Below are positions 8,279 to 17,633 of a stretch of 64,000 nt of DNA, one piece after another. Below the pieces are notes generated by a model. That model saw nothing but the letters and a program-made list of their open reading frames with translations. It was not told the origin of the DNA and did no database searches. The stretch is from Synechococcus sp. RS9909. GTDB lineage: Bacteria > Cyanobacteriota > Cyanobacteriia > PCC-6307 > Cyanobiaceae. A program made the translations under genes and the position numbers. Location: NCBI RefSeq assembly GCF_014279595.1, contig NZ_CP047943.1:992001-1056000 (forward strand). Reading direction: 5' to 3'. Numbering within the stretch: position 1 is the stretch's first letter; each line of letters opens with the position of its first letter.

Positions 8279-10861
8279 TCAGAGTCCGGCGCTCGCCAGT
8301 TCCGGCGTGGCCGGTGCAGGACTGTTGGTGCCGTGACGCACCACCACCTGCTTGTTCTCATCCACGTCCACTTCCACCGCATCACCGTCCTTGATCCGGC
8401 CGGAGAGCACCTCTTCGGCGAGGCTGTCTTCAAGCAGTCGCATCACGGCACGACGCAGGGGGCGGGCGCCATAGGCGGGGTTGTACCCCTCCTCCACGAG
8501 CCGCTCCTTGAAGGCATCCGACACCGTGAGCGTGATCCCCTTCTCGCCGATACGGGAGAAGACCTCGCGCAACATGATTTCGGCGATTTCCTTCACCTCC
8601 TCACGGTTGAGCTGACGGAACACAATGATTTCGTCGAGACGGTTGAGGAATTCCGGGCGGAAGTATTGCTTGAGTTCCTCATTCACCAGGGAACGAATCC
8701 GATTGTATTGATTCTCTTCGGCGTTCTCGCCGGAGAATTCGAATCCGAGGCCGCCGCCACCCTTTTCGATCACCTTGGAACCGATGTTCGAGGTCATGAT
8801 CACCAGGGTGTTCTTGAAGTCGACGGTGCGACCTTTGGAATCGGTCAGTCGACCATCTTCCAGCAGTTGCAGCAACAGGTTGAAGACGTCGGGGTGGGCT
8901 TTTTCGATCTCATCGAAGAGCACCACGGTGTAGGGCCGCCGGCGCACCGCTTCAGTGAGCTGGCCGCCTTCGTTGAAGCCCACATAGCCCGGAGGGGAGC
9001 CGATCAGCTTGCTGACCGTGTGGCGCTCCATGAACTCCGACATGTCGAGGCGGATCATCGCCTCTTCGCTGCCGAAGAAGTAGGTGGCCAGCGCTTTGGT
9101 GAGCTCGGTTTTGCCCACACCGGTGGGCCCGGAGAAGATGAAGCTGGCGATCGGCCGATTCGGGTTCTTGAGGCCGACCCGGGCCCTGCGAATCGCTTTC
9201 GACACCGCCTTCACCGCTTCGTCCTGACCGATCAGGCGCTGGTGGAGCGTTTCCTCCATGTTCAGCAACTTCACCGATTCGCTTTCGGTGAGCTTCTGCA
9301 CGGGCACGCCGGTCCAGGAGGCCACGATCTGGGCGATGTCTTCTTCGCCCACCACCGGTGTGGTCAGTTCAGACTCCACAGCCTGGCTGGTGGTGGCATC
9401 GGTTGCGGCTGGCGTGAAACCGGAATCGTCGTTGCTGGCAGGGCTGTCGTCGCTGGCAGGACTGTCGCTGCGGTTGCTTTGCAGCAGGGTGCGGATCTGC
9501 TCGCGCAGCTCCACCTCCTTGTCGCGCAGTTCACCGGCGCGAGTGAAGTCCTGCTCCCGCACGGCGTTCTCTTTCTCTTTCTGCACCTGGCGCAGTTCCT
9601 TGTCGACTTCCTTCGCGGCGGGAGGCAGCTTGGAATTGAGCAGGCGCACCCGGCTGCCGGCCTCGTCGATCAGGTCGATGGCCTTGTCGGGCAGGAAGCG
9701 ATCGGAGATGTAGCGATCGCCCAGGGTGGCGGCGGCTTCCAGCGCCTCGTCGGTGATTTTGAGGCGGTGGTGTTGCTCGTAGCGCTCGCGCAGGCCCCGC
9801 AGAATTTCGATCGTGTCGGTGATCGTCGGTTCACCCACCATTACCGGCTGGAAGCGGCGCTCGAGGGCGGCATCGCGCTCGATGTGTTTGCGGTATTCAT
9901 CGAGGGTGGTGGCACCGATGCACTGCAGTTCGCCGCGGGCCAGGGCCGGCTTGAGGATGTTGGCGGCATCGATGGCGCCTTCGGCGGCCCCGGCACCGAT
10001 CAGGGTGTGCACTTCGTCGATCACGAGGATCACATTGCCTGCGGCCTTGATCTCCTCCATGATTTTCTTGAGCCGCTCTTCGAACTCACCGCGGTATTTG
10101 GTGCCAGCCACCAGCAGGCCGATGTCGAGCGTGAGAACGCGCTTGTCTTCGAGGATGTCGGGAATGTCGCCCTGTTGAATCCGTTGGGCCAGCCCTTCGG
10201 CGATGGCGGTTTTGCCCACGCCCGGTTCGCCGATCAACACAGGATTGTTCTTGGTGCGGCGGCCGAGGATCTGGATCACCCGATCGATCTCGTTCTGACG
10301 GCCCACCACCGGATCGAGCTTGGCTTCGCTGGCCAGCTGGGTGAGGTTGCTGCCGAATTCGTCGAGGGTGGGAGTTTTGGTGGAGCCCTTGCTGCCACCG
10401 CCGCCGCCACCGGCGCCCACCTCGGCCGTTTCGCCCAGCATGCGGATCACCTGGGTGCGCACCTTGGCCAGGTCCACCCCGAGGTTCTCGAGCACCCGGG
10501 CGGCCACCCCTTCCCCTTCCCGGATCAGGCCGAGCAGCAGGTGTTCGGTGCCGATGTAATTGTGACCGAGCTGGCGCGCTTCTTCAAGCGATAGCTCCAG
10601 CACCCGTTTCGCCCTGGGGGTGAAAGGAATCTCCACCGCCACGAAGCCGGAACCGCGGCCGATGATCTTCTCCACCTCAACGCGGGCGTCCTTGAGGTTC
10701 ACGCCCATCGACTTGAGCACCTTGGCGGCCACACCGGTGCCCTCACCGATCAGGCCCAGCAGGATCTGCTCAGTGCCCACGAAGTTGTGGCCGAGGCGAC
10801 GGGCCTCTTCCTGGGCCAGCATGATCACCTTGATGGCCTTCTCGGTAAACCGCTCAAACAT
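8279..10861 (-). CDS. clpC: ATP-dependent Clp protease ATP-binding subunit ClpC
   Basis: ClpC is the AAA+ unfoldase that feeds ClpP-type proteases; in cyanobacteria and chloroplasts it is the main soluble Hsp100 of protein quality control. The reading from ATG 10861 ([12 protein letters not shown]) is 860 aa. It has two N-terminal Clp repeats ([13 protein letters not shown] and [13 protein letters not shown]) and Walker A GEPGVGKT in the first AAA module. The UVR-containing middle domain follows, then Walker A GPTGVGKT in the second module, with the [12 protein letters not shown] segment just after. A serine/aspartate-rich insert containing an imperfect repeat ([16 protein letters not shown]) follows the UVR region and looks longer than usual. 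The upstream 192 bases (10862-11053) probably hold its promoter. Confidence 0.96.
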   Translation of the reverse strand: MFERFTEKAIKVIMLAQEEARRLGHNFVGTEQILLGLIGEGTGVAAKVLKSMGVNLKDARVEVEKIIGRGSGFVAVEIPFTPRAKRVLELSLEEARQLGHNYIGTEHLLLGLIREGEGVAARVLENLGVDLAKVRTQVIRMLGETAEVGAGGGGGGSKGSTKTPTLDEFGSNLTQLASEAKLDPVVGRQNEIDRVIQILGRRTKNNPVLIGEPGVGKTAIAEGLAQRIQQGDIPDILEDKRVLTLDIGLLVAGTKYRGEFEERLKKIMEEIKAAGNVILVIDEVHTLIGAGAAEGAIDAANILKPALARGELQCIGATTLDEYRKHIERDAALERRFQPVMVGEPTITDTIEILRGLRERYEQHHRLKITDEALEAAATLGDRYISDRFLPDKAIDLIDEAGSRVRLLNSKLPPAAKEVDKELRQVQKEKENAVREQDFTRAGELRDKEVELREQIRTLLQSNRSDSPASDDSPASNDDSGFTPAATDATTSQAVESELTTPVVGEEDIAQIVASWTGVPVQKLTESESVKLLNMEETLHQRLIGQDEAVKAVSKAIRRARVGLKNPNRPIASFIFSGPTGVGKTELTKALATYFFGSEEAMIRLDMSEFMERHTVSKLIGSPPGYVGFNEGGQLTEAVRRRPYTVVLFDEIEKAHPDVFNLLLQLLEDGRLTDSKGRTVDFKNTLVIMTSNIGSKVIEKGGGGLGFEFSGENAEENQYNRIRSLVNEELKQYFRPEFLNRLDEIIVFRQLNREEVKEIAEIMLREVFSRIGEKGITLTVSDAFKERLVEEGYNPAYGARPLRRAVMRLLEDSLAEEVLSGRIKDGDAVEVDVDENKQVVVRHGTNSPAPATPELASAGL

Positions 10862-11053
10862 CGTCCAGGCCGGATGCAGATAACACCAACCTATCAGGGG
10901 TGAAGCGCACCTGTGAGCGGATAGCCGTACCGGCAACTTCCCAGGTAGCCAGGGGGAAGACGGGGCACCAAAGTAATCAAAACCCGACGCATTATTTCGT
11001 CGAATTCTTGTGATGAAATCGGGCCCGATCCAAGCGATCCGCCAAACCCTGGC

Positions 11054-11515
11054 TCAACCCCTGCCGCCCAATCGGCACCATTGGATCAGGGCATCGCCGC
11101 CATCGCTGTAGTAGTTGCGACGGCAGCCGGCTGTCTGGAAGCCGCAAGCCTGATAGAGGCTGACGGCGGCCCGGTTGTGGCTGGCCACTTCCAGGGTGGC
11201 GTGGCGTGCTCCAGAGGCCCGGCCCTGCTTCATCAGGGCGACCAGGAGCTGGCGGCCGTAGCCCCGGCGGCGCCGCCCCGGTGCCACGGCGACGGCGGTG
11301 ATGTGCAGTTCATCCACCACCAGCCAGCCGCAGGCCAGGGCGATCAGGCCGTGGTGCTCGAGGTGGCCGAGGCCAATCCGCCCCGGTTCGGAGAGTTCGC
11401 GTTGCCACTGCGCCAGGCTCCAGAGCCCCCCCAGGGCCGCCTGGTCGAGTTGATGACAGGCCGCTGCATCCGTGGCCCTGAGCGCCCTCACGCAGCTGTT
11501 GGCCGCCTCGCCCAT
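11054..11515 (-). CDS. rimI: GNAT N-acetyltransferase, RimI-like
   Basis: The reading from ATG 11515 gives 153 aa with the GNAT fold. It contains the acetyl-CoA pyrophosphate loop VAPGRRRRGYGRQLL (R/QxxGxG/A type), then HATLEVASHNRAAVSLYQACGFQTAG, which is the typical RimI C-terminal half. RimI acetylates the N-terminal alanine of ribosomal protein S18, although close paralogues act on other substrates. The open frame continues to 11629 but would then run into the lysA start region. With ATG 11515 and lysA at 11580, the two genes are divergent with 64 bases between the start codons, which must hold both promoters. Confidence 0.8.
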   Translation of the reverse strand: MGEAANSCVRALRATDAAACHQLDQAALGGLWSLAQWQRELSEPGRIGLGHLEHHGLIALACGWLVVDELHITAVAVAPGRRRRGYGRQLLVALMKQGRASGARHATLEVASHNRAAVSLYQACGFQTAGCRRNYYSDGGDALIQWCRLGGRG

Positions 11516-11579
11516 CGTTCCTTCTGGCCCTGTCACGCCGGTTCCTACATTGCCGGCCGAAAGAGCCATCCACCGCGTC

Positions 11580-12941
11580 ATGCCGACCCCCTTTGAGCCG
11601 GGCTCTGATCCCCAGAGCCCCAACCGCAACCTCGCACCGGTGACCGCGGCCCTGGATGACGAGGCCCGTTTGATGGTGGGCGGCTGCCGCCTCAGTGCCC
11701 TGGCTGAGCGCTACGGCACACCGCTGTATGTGCTGGATGAGGCCTCGATCCGCGCCGCCTGCCGCGCCTATCGGGAGGCACTGCAGCGTCACTACCCCGG
11801 CCCATCGCTGGCGGTGTATGCCTCCAAGGCCAACAGCTCCCTGGCGATGACGGCCCTGGTGGCGTCCGAAGGACTCGGCCTCGATGCGGTGTCTGCCGGT
11901 GAGCTGCTCACGGCCTTGGAGGGAGGCATGCCCCCCGAGCGCATCGTCTTGCATGGCAACAACAAGTCGGATGAGGAGTTGCTGCTGGCATATCGCAGTG
12001 GCGTCACGGTGGTGGCCGACAACCACCATGACATCGAACGGCTGGCCCAACTGGTTCCTGACGGGGGTGCGCCAGTGCGGCTGATGCTGCGTTTCACGCC
12101 GGGCATCGAGTGCCACACGCACGAGTACATCCGCACGGGCCATCTCGACAGCAAATTCGGCTTTGATCCCGATCAGCTCGAATCGGTGCTCCGTTCCCTC
12201 AAGGGTGCGGCCTGGGCCGAGGTGAGCGGACTCCATGCCCATATCGGCTCCCAGATCTTTGAGCTCGATCCCCATCGCGATCTGGCTGCGGTGATGGCGG
12301 ATGCCTTGCGGCTGGCCCGGGGCCTCGGTCATCCCGTGGAGGATCTGAACCTGGGTGGTGGTCTCGGGATTCGTTATGTCGAATCCGATGATCCGCCGAG
12401 CATCGACACCTGGGTGCAGGTGGTGGCCAGCGCCGTGGCGAAAGCTTGTGAAGAACGGCAGTTGAGCCTGCCGCGCCTGCTCTGTGAACCGGGCCGATCC
12501 CTGGTGGCCGCCGCCGGCGTGACGCTGTATCGCCTCGGTTCGCGCAAGGAGGTCCCCGGGCTGCGCACCTATCTCTCGGTGGATGGGGGCATGAGTGATA
12601 ACCCACGCCCGATCACCTATCAGTCGCTCTACACAGCCTGTCTGGCCGACAGACCCCAGGCTGCGGCGACGGAGACCGTCACCCTTGCCGGCAAACACTG
12701 CGAATCCGGCGATGTGCTGCTCAAGGATGTGGCGCTGCCCGCCAGTGCCAGCGGTGATGTGCTCGTGGTGTTGGCCACAGGGGCCTACAACGCCTCGATG
12801 AGTTCTAACTACAACCGCATCCCGCGCCCGGCGGCGGTGTTGGTGCACGACGGCGAAGCCGACCTGATTCAACGGCGTGAGCGGCCAGAGGATCTGCTGC
12901 GCTACGACGAGATCCCGTCTCGCCTCAGCCCGGTAGGCTGA
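11580..12941 (+). CDS. lysA: Diaminopimelate decarboxylase
   Basis: LysA performs the last step of lysine synthesis, decarboxylating meso-diaminopimelate with PLP. The 453-aa chain has the alanine-racemase-like barrel with the PLP lysine in VYASKANSS, an HGNNKSDEE segment, HAHIGSQI, the phosphate-binding NLGGGLGI, and the C-terminal domain residues CEPGRSL, CESGDVL and GAYNASMSSNYN, the last contributing to the active site in the family. ATG 11580 is chosen because homologous sequence begins after it. A start at 11472 would overlap the divergent rimI gene. It begins a plus-strand series followed 22 bases later by cdaA. Confidence 0.95.
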   Translation: MPTPFEPGSDPQSPNRNLAPVTAALDDEARLMVGGCRLSALAERYGTPLYVLDEASIRAACRAYREALQRHYPGPSLAVYASKANSSLAMTALVASEGLGLDAVSAGELLTALEGGMPPERIVLHGNNKSDEELLLAYRSGVTVVADNHHDIERLAQLVPDGGAPVRLMLRFTPGIECHTHEYIRTGHLDSKFGFDPDQLESVLRSLKGAAWAEVSGLHAHIGSQIFELDPHRDLAAVMADALRLARGLGHPVEDLNLGGGLGIRYVESDDPPSIDTWVQVVASAVAKACEERQLSLPRLLCEPGRSLVAAAGVTLYRLGSRKEVPGLRTYLSVDGGMSDNPRPITYQSLYTACLADRPQAAATETVTLAGKHCESGDVLLKDVALPASASGDVLVVLATGAYNASMSSNYNRIPRPAAVLVHDGEADLIQRRERPEDLLRYDEIPSRLSPVG

Positions 12942-12963
12942 GGCTGGGATCTGGAGGACTGGC

Positions 12964-13815
12964 GTGAACGTGACAGGGGTGTTTCATCCGCGCCTGCTGC
13001 TTGACGTTCTGTTCGCTTCCGGTCTGGGTTTCCTGCTCTTTTCGAGGGTCAACGAGCAACGGACCCTGTGGTTGCTGCGGGGCTACCTGCTGTTGGTGGC
13101 GCTGGCCTGGTTTGTGCAGCGTTTTGCCAACCTGCCGCTCACCTCGAAGCTGATCGATGCCCTGGTGCTCGCCTGCTCCCTGTCGCTGGCGGTGCTCTGG
13201 CAGGGGGAATTGCGCCGGTTGATGGAGCTGCTCGGCACCGGTCGTCTCGCCGTTCTGCTCGGCAATCCTCAGGGCAAGCAGCGGGCCACCGCCAGCACGG
13301 TGGCCCAGCTCACCGATGCCGCCGGTCGTCTGTCCAAAGGGCGCCGCGGTGCCCTGATCGTGGTGGATCTCGGCAGTGATCTGCGGCCGGAGGATTTTCT
13401 CAATCCCGGCGTGGCGATTGATGCCCTCCTGAGCAGCGAGCTGCTGCTCAACCTGTTCGCCTCCGACACGCCTCTCCACGACGGTGCCGTTCTGGTGAAA
13501 GGCAGCCGGATCATGTCGGCCGGGGTGATTCTTCCTCTGTCACGTCAGGGCATCAGCCGTTATGGCACCCGCCACCTGGCAGCCCTGGGCATCACCGAGC
13601 GGTTCGATCGTTGCATTTGCGTGGTGGTATCCGAAGAGACCGGCACCCTCTCGCTGGCCAATCAGGGCCGTTTGGAGCGCCCGATTACAAGCAGCCGCTT
13701 GCAGGATCTGCTCACCGAGTTGATGGGTGTCTCCCCCCAGGCCGCCGCGACCAAAACGGCTGCCATGCCTGTTGGGCGTAGCGTGAGCGTCGGCAACCAG
13801 GACCCGCTGACGTGA
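12964..13815 (+). CDS. cdaA: Diadenylate cyclase, CdaA type
   Basis: The 283-aa protein fits CdaA, which makes the second messenger c-di-AMP from two ATP molecules at the membrane. N-terminal hydrophobic helices (about residues 10-27, 38-55 and 64-78) precede the DAC (DisA_N) domain. The DGA motif is in [10 protein letters not shown] (residues 171-180). The second signature reads GTRHLAALG (201-209), with Leu where the textbook motif is RHR. GTG 12964 has an AGGA-type element (ggaggac) just upstream. It overlaps uppS by 4 bases (GTGA), the coupling expected of genes acting in envelope homeostasis. In cyanobacteria c-di-AMP is linked to osmotic and day-night control; that role is not shown by this sequence. 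Confidence 0.9.
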   Translation: MNVTGVFHPRLLLDVLFASGLGFLLFSRVNEQRTLWLLRGYLLLVALAWFVQRFANLPLTSKLIDALVLACSLSLAVLWQGELRRLMELLGTGRLAVLLGNPQGKQRATASTVAQLTDAAGRLSKGRRGALIVVDLGSDLRPEDFLNPGVAIDALLSSELLLNLFASDTPLHDGAVLVKGSRIMSAGVILPLSRQGISRYGTRHLAALGITERFDRCICVVVSEETGTLSLANQGRLERPITSSRLQDLLTELMGVSPQAAATKTAAMPVGRSVSVGNQDPLT

Positions 13816-14612
13816 GCCAACGCTTGGCCGCCCACTCCAATGATCCAAAGCTGAGGACGCTGCCGGCTGACCTCGACGCCAGTCGGTTGCCGGCCCATAT
13901 CGCTGTGATCATGGACGGCAACGGCCGCTGGGCCCAGGCGCGCGGATTGCCCAGGGTGATGGGGCATCGCGCCGGTGTTGAGGCGCTCAAGACGACGTTG
14001 CGTCTCTGCAGCGACTGGGGTGTGTCGGCCCTCACCGCCTATGCCTTCTCCACCGAGAACTGGTCCAGGCCGGGGGATGAGGTCAATTTCCTGATGACCC
14101 TGTTCGAGCGGGTGCTGCAGCGGGAGCTGGAGGCGCTGGAGGCGGAGCAGGTGCGGATTCGTTTTCTTGGCGATCTCCAGGCCCTACCGCCACGGTTGCA
14201 GGATCTGATCGCCGAGGCGACGGCCCGCACCGATGAGAACGCGGGGATTCATTTCAACGTCTGCACCAACTACGGCGGACGCCGGGAGCTGGTGCGAGCC
14301 GCCCGCCATCTGGCGGAGCAGGCGGCCAGGGGGGAGCTCGATCCTGCCCAGATCGATGAAAACCGCCTGGCGGCCGAACTGTTCACCGCCGGTGAGCAGG
14401 ATCCTGACCTGCTGATCCGCACCAGTGGCGAACGGCGGATCAGCAACTTTCTGCTCTGGCAGCTGGCCTATGCCGAGATCCACGTCACCGAGGTGTTCTG
14501 GCCCGATTTCGATCACGCCGCCCTCCTTGCCGCCCTGCGCGATTACCAGAGCCGCAGCCGCCGTTTCGGTGGTCTGCAGGGATGGAGTGAGTCAGACGCT
14601 CTGGGATCCTGA
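13812..14612 (+). CDS. uppS: Isoprenyl transferase (undecaprenyl diphosphate synthase)
   Basis: This cis-prenyltransferase extends farnesyl diphosphate with isopentenyl diphosphate to make the polyprenyl carrier for peptidoglycan and surface glycans. The 266-aa protein shows the UppS signatures: [23 protein letters not shown] near residues 34-56 (catalytic Asp and P-loop), [10 protein letters not shown], and the C-terminal [22 protein letters not shown] followed by FWPDF. GTG 13812 overlaps the cdaA stop codon. The chain length of the product cannot be deduced. Confidence 0.95.
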   Translation: MSQRLAAHSNDPKLRTLPADLDASRLPAHIAVIMDGNGRWAQARGLPRVMGHRAGVEALKTTLRLCSDWGVSALTAYAFSTENWSRPGDEVNFLMTLFERVLQRELEALEAEQVRIRFLGDLQALPPRLQDLIAEATARTDENAGIHFNVCTNYGGRRELVRAARHLAEQAARGELDPAQIDENRLAAELFTAGEQDPDLLIRTSGERRISNFLLWQLAYAEIHVTEVFWPDFDHAALLAALRDYQSRSRRFGGLQGWSESDALGS

Positions 14613-14652
14613 AACAACAACCTGAACGCAGCAGTGGAGGGATTCGGCGCCG

Positions 14653-15642
14653 ATGAGCGATGAGCTGACCATGGCCCCGGTGGAGCGGCGCCATGACTGG
14701 AGCGTGGCCGAGATCCAGGCTCTGCTGGAACAGCCCCTGATCGAATTGCTGTGGCGGGCCCAGCAGGTGCATCGCCTCGCCAACCCCGGTTACCGGGTGC
14801 AGCTCGCCTCCTTGCTCAGCGTCAAGACCGGGGGCTGCGAGGAAGACTGCGCCTATTGCCCCCAGTCGATGCATCACAGCAGTGATGTGACCGGTCAGCC
14901 GGAGCTGGATGTGGAGCCTGTGCTGGAGCGGGCTCGGGCGGCCAAGGCCGCCGGTGCCGATCGGTTCTGCATGGGCTGGGCCTGGCGTGAGATCCGCGAG
15001 GGGGCGCCGTTCGAGTCGATGCTGGCGATGGTGCGCGGCGTGCGTGAGCTGGGGCTGGAGGCGTGCGTGACGGCCGGGATGCTCACAGACGAGCAGGCGG
15101 AGCGTCTGGCGGCGGCGGGATTGACGGCCTACAACCACAACCTCGACACCAGCCCGGAGCACTACGACCAGATCATCACCACACGCACCTATCAGGAGCG
15201 CCTGGAGACCCTGCAGCGGGTGCGGCGCGCCGGCGTGACCCTCTGCAGTGGCGGCATCATCGGTATGGGGGAGACGGTTCAGGACCGGGCTTCGATGCTG
15301 CAGGTGCTCGCCGCCATGGATCCCCACCCGGAGAGCGTGCCGATCAATGCCCTCGTTGCCGTGGAAGGCACGCCTCTGGAGGAGCAGGCGCCGGTGGATC
15401 CGCTTGAGCTGGTGCGCATGGTGGCGACGGCACGGATCCTGATGCCCACCAGCCGCGTGCGACTCAGCGCAGGGCGAGAACAGCTGAGCCGCGAAGCCCA
15501 GATCCTCTGCCTGCAGGCCGGCGCCGATTCGATTTTTTATGGCGACACCCTGCTCACCACCGGCAATCCGGCGGTGGAGGCCGATCGGGCCCTGCTCGCC
15601 GCTGCCGGTGTGCAGGCCAGCTGGGAAGGGTCGGCCCGTTGA
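14653..15642 (+). CDS. bioB: Biotin synthase
   Basis: BioB inserts sulfur into dethiobiotin using radical SAM chemistry. The 329-aa sequence contains the radical SAM cluster motif CEEDCAYC (CxxxCxxC), preceded by SVKTGGC. Further BioB segments are [36 protein letters not shown], and RLSAGRE, the last carrying the arginine expected as a [2Fe-2S] ligand in the family. Length is normal. The gene starts 40 bases after uppS and overlaps trhO by 4 bases. The other biotin genes are not in this window. Confidence 0.96.
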   Translation: MSDELTMAPVERRHDWSVAEIQALLEQPLIELLWRAQQVHRLANPGYRVQLASLLSVKTGGCEEDCAYCPQSMHHSSDVTGQPELDVEPVLERARAAKAAGADRFCMGWAWREIREGAPFESMLAMVRGVRELGLEACVTAGMLTDEQAERLAAAGLTAYNHNLDTSPEHYDQIITTRTYQERLETLQRVRRAGVTLCSGGIIGMGETVQDRASMLQVLAAMDPHPESVPINALVAVEGTPLEEQAPVDPLELVRMVATARILMPTSRVRLSAGREQLSREAQILCLQAGADSIFYGDTLLTTGNPAVEADRALLAAAGVQASWEGSAR

Positions 15643-16580
15643 TGAGCGAGCGACCGCCGATCCTGGTGGCGGCGTTCTATGCCTTCACCCCCGTGCCTGA
15701 GGCGACGCGGCAGTCGCTGCTCACGGCTTTGCCGTCGCTGGCAGCCGGCGCGGGGGTGCTCGGATCGGTGTTGATCGCCGCTGAGGGGGTCAACGGCACG
15801 ATCAGTGGTGCGGAGGCGGGTGTGGAAGCGGTGCTGAGCCAGTTGCGCAACGCCCTGTGGCTGGGGGAGGCGCCCTTTGCTCGGCTGGATGTGAAACGCA
15901 GCTGGTGTGCGCACCAGGCCTTTCGTCGCTTCCGGGCCCGCCGCAAGACGGAGATCGTCAGCCTGGGCTGCCCGGAGGTGGATCCGCATCGCAGCGTGGG
16001 CACCTATGTGGAGCCCGCCGAGTGGAATGCCCTGATCGATGACCCAGACACCCTGGTGATCGACACACGCAACCACTACGAGGTGGCGATCGGCAGCTTT
16101 GAAGACGCCGTCGATCCGGGAACCGCCAGCTTTCGCCAGTTCCCGGCCTGGGTGGAGCAGCACTTGAAGCCGCGGCTGGCGCAGCAGCGACCGCAGCGGA
16201 TCGCCATGTTCTGCACCGGCGGGATCCGCTGCGAAAAGGCCAGCGGTTATCTGCAGCAGCAGGGATTCGGTGAGGTGCATCACCTGCGCGGCGGCATCCT
16301 CAACTACCTTGAGCAGGTGCCCGAAGCGCAGAGCCGCTGGCGGGGGGAATGTTTTGTGTTTGATCAGCGGGTCGCCCTCAACCATCGCCTCGAGCCCGGT
16401 GTGCACCAGCTCTGTCATGCCTGTGGTCTGCCGCTGACGCCGGAGCAGCTGGCGATGGACTCCTACATTGCCGGGGTGCAGTGTCTGCACTGCGTCGATC
16501 GGTTCAGCGCTGCCGATCGGGCCCGTTTCGCGGAGCGGCAACGCCAGCTTCAGCAACGCCTCAACAGCAACAGGCGCTGA
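15639..16580 (+). CDS. trhO: Rhodanese-type tRNA uridine(34) hydroxylase
   Basis: The 313-aa protein matches the TrhO/YceA family, which hydroxylates uridine at the wobble position of certain tRNAs. It has an N-terminal acylphosphatase-like domain ([12 protein letters not shown]), a linker [22 protein letters not shown], and a rhodanese domain with the active-site loop [16 protein letters not shown] (catalytic Cys). A C-terminal cysteine-rich tail has two CxxC pairs (CHAC and CLHC), probably a zinc site. ATG 15639 overlaps the bioB stop codon. Confidence 0.92.
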   Translation: MMSERPPILVAAFYAFTPVPEATRQSLLTALPSLAAGAGVLGSVLIAAEGVNGTISGAEAGVEAVLSQLRNALWLGEAPFARLDVKRSWCAHQAFRRFRARRKTEIVSLGCPEVDPHRSVGTYVEPAEWNALIDDPDTLVIDTRNHYEVAIGSFEDAVDPGTASFRQFPAWVEQHLKPRLAQQRPQRIAMFCTGGIRCEKASGYLQQQGFGEVHHLRGGILNYLEQVPEAQSRWRGECFVFDQRVALNHRLEPGVHQLCHACGLPLTPEQLAMDSYIAGVQCLHCVDRFSAADRARFAERQRQLQQRLNSNRR

Positions 16581-16590
16581 GGTGGATCGG

Positions 16591-17589
16591 ATGCCCGCGC
16601 GCCCGATCCTCTACAGCTTCCGCCGCTGCCCCTACGCGATCCGGGCCCGGCTGGCCCTGGTGGCGGCGGGCTTGAAGCCAGGACCTGATCTGGAGCTGCG
16701 CGAGGTGGCCCTCAAGGCCAAGCCGCCGGAGCTGGTGGAGGCCTCCGCCAAAGCCACCGTGCCCGTGCTGGTGTTGTCGCAGGGCGAGGTGATCGAGGAG
16801 AGCCTGGCGATCATGCACTGGTCGCTGGCCCTGGCCGACCCTGGCGGCTGGCTCGCAGGATGGGGTACGTCCGATCGCGCCACGATCGAGGCCTTGATCC
16901 ACGAGAACGACGGCCCGTTCAAGCACCATCTCGATCGCTTCAAATATCCGGATCGCTATCCAGGCGCAGGTTGCAATCCCGATCGCCAGGAGGCCCATCG
17001 CCAGGAGGCCCTGGCAATTCTGCGGCGCTGGAATGAGCGTTTGGCGGCTGCGGGTTGGCTGCTCGGGCCGCGGCCTTCCCTGGCCGATTGGGCCCTGATG
17101 CCGTTTGTGCGCCAGTTTCGTCTCGCCGATCCGGAGCGCTTTGATGCTGCGCAGGAGCTGGAGCCGCTTCAGAACTGGTTGGCGCGTTGGTTGCAGGGCC
17201 CCGAGCTTGCGGCGGTGATGGCGGCGCCCTGGGCTGAGCGCAGCCCCTGGCGTTCGCCCAGCTGGCTGTATCACCTGGCGCTGCGGCCGGAGTGGAACGC
17301 CGCCCGCCCGGAGGGCCGCTATCGCCGCTCCACCCGCGGCCAGAGCCTGGAGGAGGTGGGCTTCATCCACCTCAGCGCTGCGCATCAGCTGGAGGCCACC
17401 GCCCGGCGGTTTTACGCCGATCTGCCGGCCGGTGAGGTGCTGGCGCTGTGCATCGACCGCCAGCGCCTGATCAGCGCCGGCCTGGAGGTGCGCTGGGAGC
17501 CGGTGCCGGGGAGCGGCGAGCTGTTTCCGCACCTGTATGGGCCCCTGCCGCTGGAGGCGGTGCTGCTGGCCCAACCTTTTCTGCGTTAA
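16591..17589 (+). CDS. Glutathione S-transferase-like protein fused to a DUF952 domain
   Basis: The 332-aa reading starts at ATG 16591, 10 bases after trhO; GTG 16582 is possible. Residues 1-80 form a thioredoxin-like GST N-terminal domain (YSFRRCPYAIRARLAL), and about 90-215 a helical GST C-terminal domain (HENDGPFKHHLDRFKYPDRY, LADWALMPFVRQFR). From about residue 240 a separate module with GFIHLSAAHQLEATARRFY matches DUF952, a small domain of unknown function. The first half resembles the GST/YibF-type family. The fusion suggests DUF952 acts on the same substrate or modulates it, but this is inference. Confidence 0.82.
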   Translation: MPARPILYSFRRCPYAIRARLALVAAGLKPGPDLELREVALKAKPPELVEASAKATVPVLVLSQGEVIEESLAIMHWSLALADPGGWLAGWGTSDRATIEALIHENDGPFKHHLDRFKYPDRYPGAGCNPDRQEAHRQEALAILRRWNERLAAAGWLLGPRPSLADWALMPFVRQFRLADPERFDAAQELEPLQNWLARWLQGPELAAVMAAPWAERSPWRSPSWLYHLALRPEWNAARPEGRYRRSTRGQSLEEVGFIHLSAAHQLEATARRFYADLPAGEVLALCIDRQRLISAGLEVRWEPVPGSGELFPHLYGPLPLEAVLLAQPFLR

Positions 17590-17590
17590 A

Positions 17591-17633
17591 TGGCCGATAA
17601 AACCTGCATTGGATGTCCGGCAAATCCTGCATT
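17591..17633. repeat. Pair of imperfect direct repeats before the DUF4143 ATPase gene
   Basis: Two 20-base copies, 17591-17610 and 17614-17633, share the pattern tgNccgNNaaaNcctgcatt and are offset by 23 bases. The spacing of about two helical turns puts them on one face of the DNA. They lie between the GST-DUF952 stop and the probable coding start of the ATPase. The second copy overlaps the ATG at 17613. They could be an operator. Confidence 0.5.

Noticed and set aside
8171-10594. 807-aa plus-strand frame
   Set aside because: Antisense of clpC along its whole length; no recognisable domain, whereas the minus frame is clearly ClpC.
11310-12872. 520-aa minus-strand frame
   Set aside because: Antisense of lysA, which has clear decarboxylase motifs on the plus strand.
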